Shown piece after piece: positions 63,702 through 64,000 of a stretch of 64,000 nt of DNA. This stretch comes from Asterella californica (Eukaryota > Streptophyta > Marchantiopsida > Marchantiales > Aytoniaceae), in NCBI GenBank assembly GCA_036924285.1, contig JAYKYS010000046.1, forward strand, positions 108,921 through 172,920. Direction: 5' to 3'. The translations under genes and the position numbers were made by a program. Positions within the stretch are counted from its first letter, which is position 1. Each line of letters opens with the position of its first letter. Below the pieces are notes generated by a model. The model had not been told where the DNA came from and ran no database searches. It saw only the letters and a program-made list of their open reading frames with translations.

Positions 63702-64000
63702 GCTCTTTCATGTCATTTGTGGAAGTATCTAAAGAGATACGAGATCAGATAAGATCATCGTCTTTTCTAGAATAGAAGAGTGATGAGAAGCATAAAATTG
63801 TGTGAATTGACAAGTATGAATTCTGGCATTGAAGTCTCTTACTATAAAGACCTTCTCTTGATATTTCAGAACATCAAACAGAAAGACGATGAAAAGGTTG
63901 ACTCATGCTACAGAATTTGGTGAGGTAAATGAGCATGTTCAAAGGTGTAAAATAGCATATTGTATATAATATTATTTTTTTTGCTGTTGTAGATGATGGA
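63702..64000 (+). repeat. Array unit 21, first 299 bases (cut by window end)
   Basis: Leader and intron-like segment followed by ATGATGGA at 63993. Leader site is T. It shows that the array continues beyond the window. Confidence 0.97.

Larger units (their letters stand above)
1..64000. repeat. Tandem array of ~3.18 kb LINE-derived units (20 full copies + partial)
   Basis: The same sequence recurs head to tail without interruption. Landmark ATGATGGAGG occurs at 292, 3483, 6674 and so on every 3191 bp up to 22629, then every 3182 bp to 48085, once at 3180 bp (51265), then again every 3182 bp to 63993. Neither array edge is in the window. Between units I see only nine variable events: seven single-base sites, a 9-bp deletion and a 2-bp deletion. 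Any unit 1 feature can be transferred to another copy by adding the unit offset, subtracting 9 after unit 1 position 569 for units 8-20, and a further 2 after position 1510 in unit 16. The unit boundary used here (first base of the window) is arbitrary. Non-coding parts were compared by eye, so a few extra substitutions could have been missed. Confidence 0.98.

Noticed and set aside
1..64000. CRISPR array, bacterial retron or group II intron
   Set aside because: The periodicity is about 3.2 kb with no short repeat-spacer pattern. The RT has the C-terminal CCHC knuckle, ORF1 partner and endonuclease remnants of a eukaryotic LINE, and there are no msr/msd or intron-domain structures.
1..64000. 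Ribosomal DNA repeat or its intergenic spacer
   Set aside because: Unit size is short for rDNA, and no 18S, 5.8S, 26S or 5S sequence was recognised in any unit.

Overview
The whole 64 kb is one head-to-tail tandem array of a ~3.18 kb unit. There are 20 complete copies plus the first 299 bases of a 21st, and the array runs off both ends of the window. I see no unique sequence, rRNA, tRNA, CRISPR or bacterial-type operon. The unit is built from two decayed pieces of LINE (non-LTR) retrotransposon, so the source is a eukaryotic nuclear genome. The L1-like ORF1, the APE-type endonuclease remnant and the reverse transcriptase with a C-terminal CCHC zinc knuckle resemble LINEs of land plants; a seed-free plant (moss, liverwort, lycophyte or fern) is my guess, with low confidence. 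Layout of one unit (unit 1 coordinates): 1-291 is an AT-rich leader with an intron-like GT...AG segment directly before an ATG. 292-1011 (+) is an ORF1-like frame (helical N-terminus, RRM-like core, C-terminal domain) broken by one in-frame TAG. 1033-1113 (+) looks like the first residues of a LINE ORF2 endonuclease, which then breaks off at a (GAAT)5 tract. From there the coding strand switches. Reading the minus strand from high to low coordinates gives an endonuclease C-terminal remnant (3068-2781), a telomere-like/minisatellite filler (2830-2760), the reverse transcriptase (2759-1674), an in-frame TAA, the CCHC region (ending at 1224), a short 3' UTR and the (ATTC)5 tail. The plus-strand and minus-strand pieces are therefore largely complementary parts of one LINE layout placed tail to tail, either by nested insertion or by inversion. 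Array history: units 1-7 are 3191 bp. Units 8-15 and 17-20 are 3182 bp because of a shared 9-bp in-frame deletion in the ORF1-like frame. Unit 16 is 3180 bp because of a further 2-bp loss. Apart from these indels I found only seven variable single-base sites across the copies, so amplification or homogenisation is very recent. The variants fall in runs of adjacent units, with unit 16 a clear mosaic, which points to unequal exchange and gene conversion. Every copy carries the same stop codons and the same strand switch, so the unit was already dead as a transposon when it was amplified. It looks like a satellite made from LINE debris, not a functional gene cluster. I found no convincing new biological system. 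The most interesting possibilities are an array-wide source of antisense RT transcript and the unusual composite origin of the unit.
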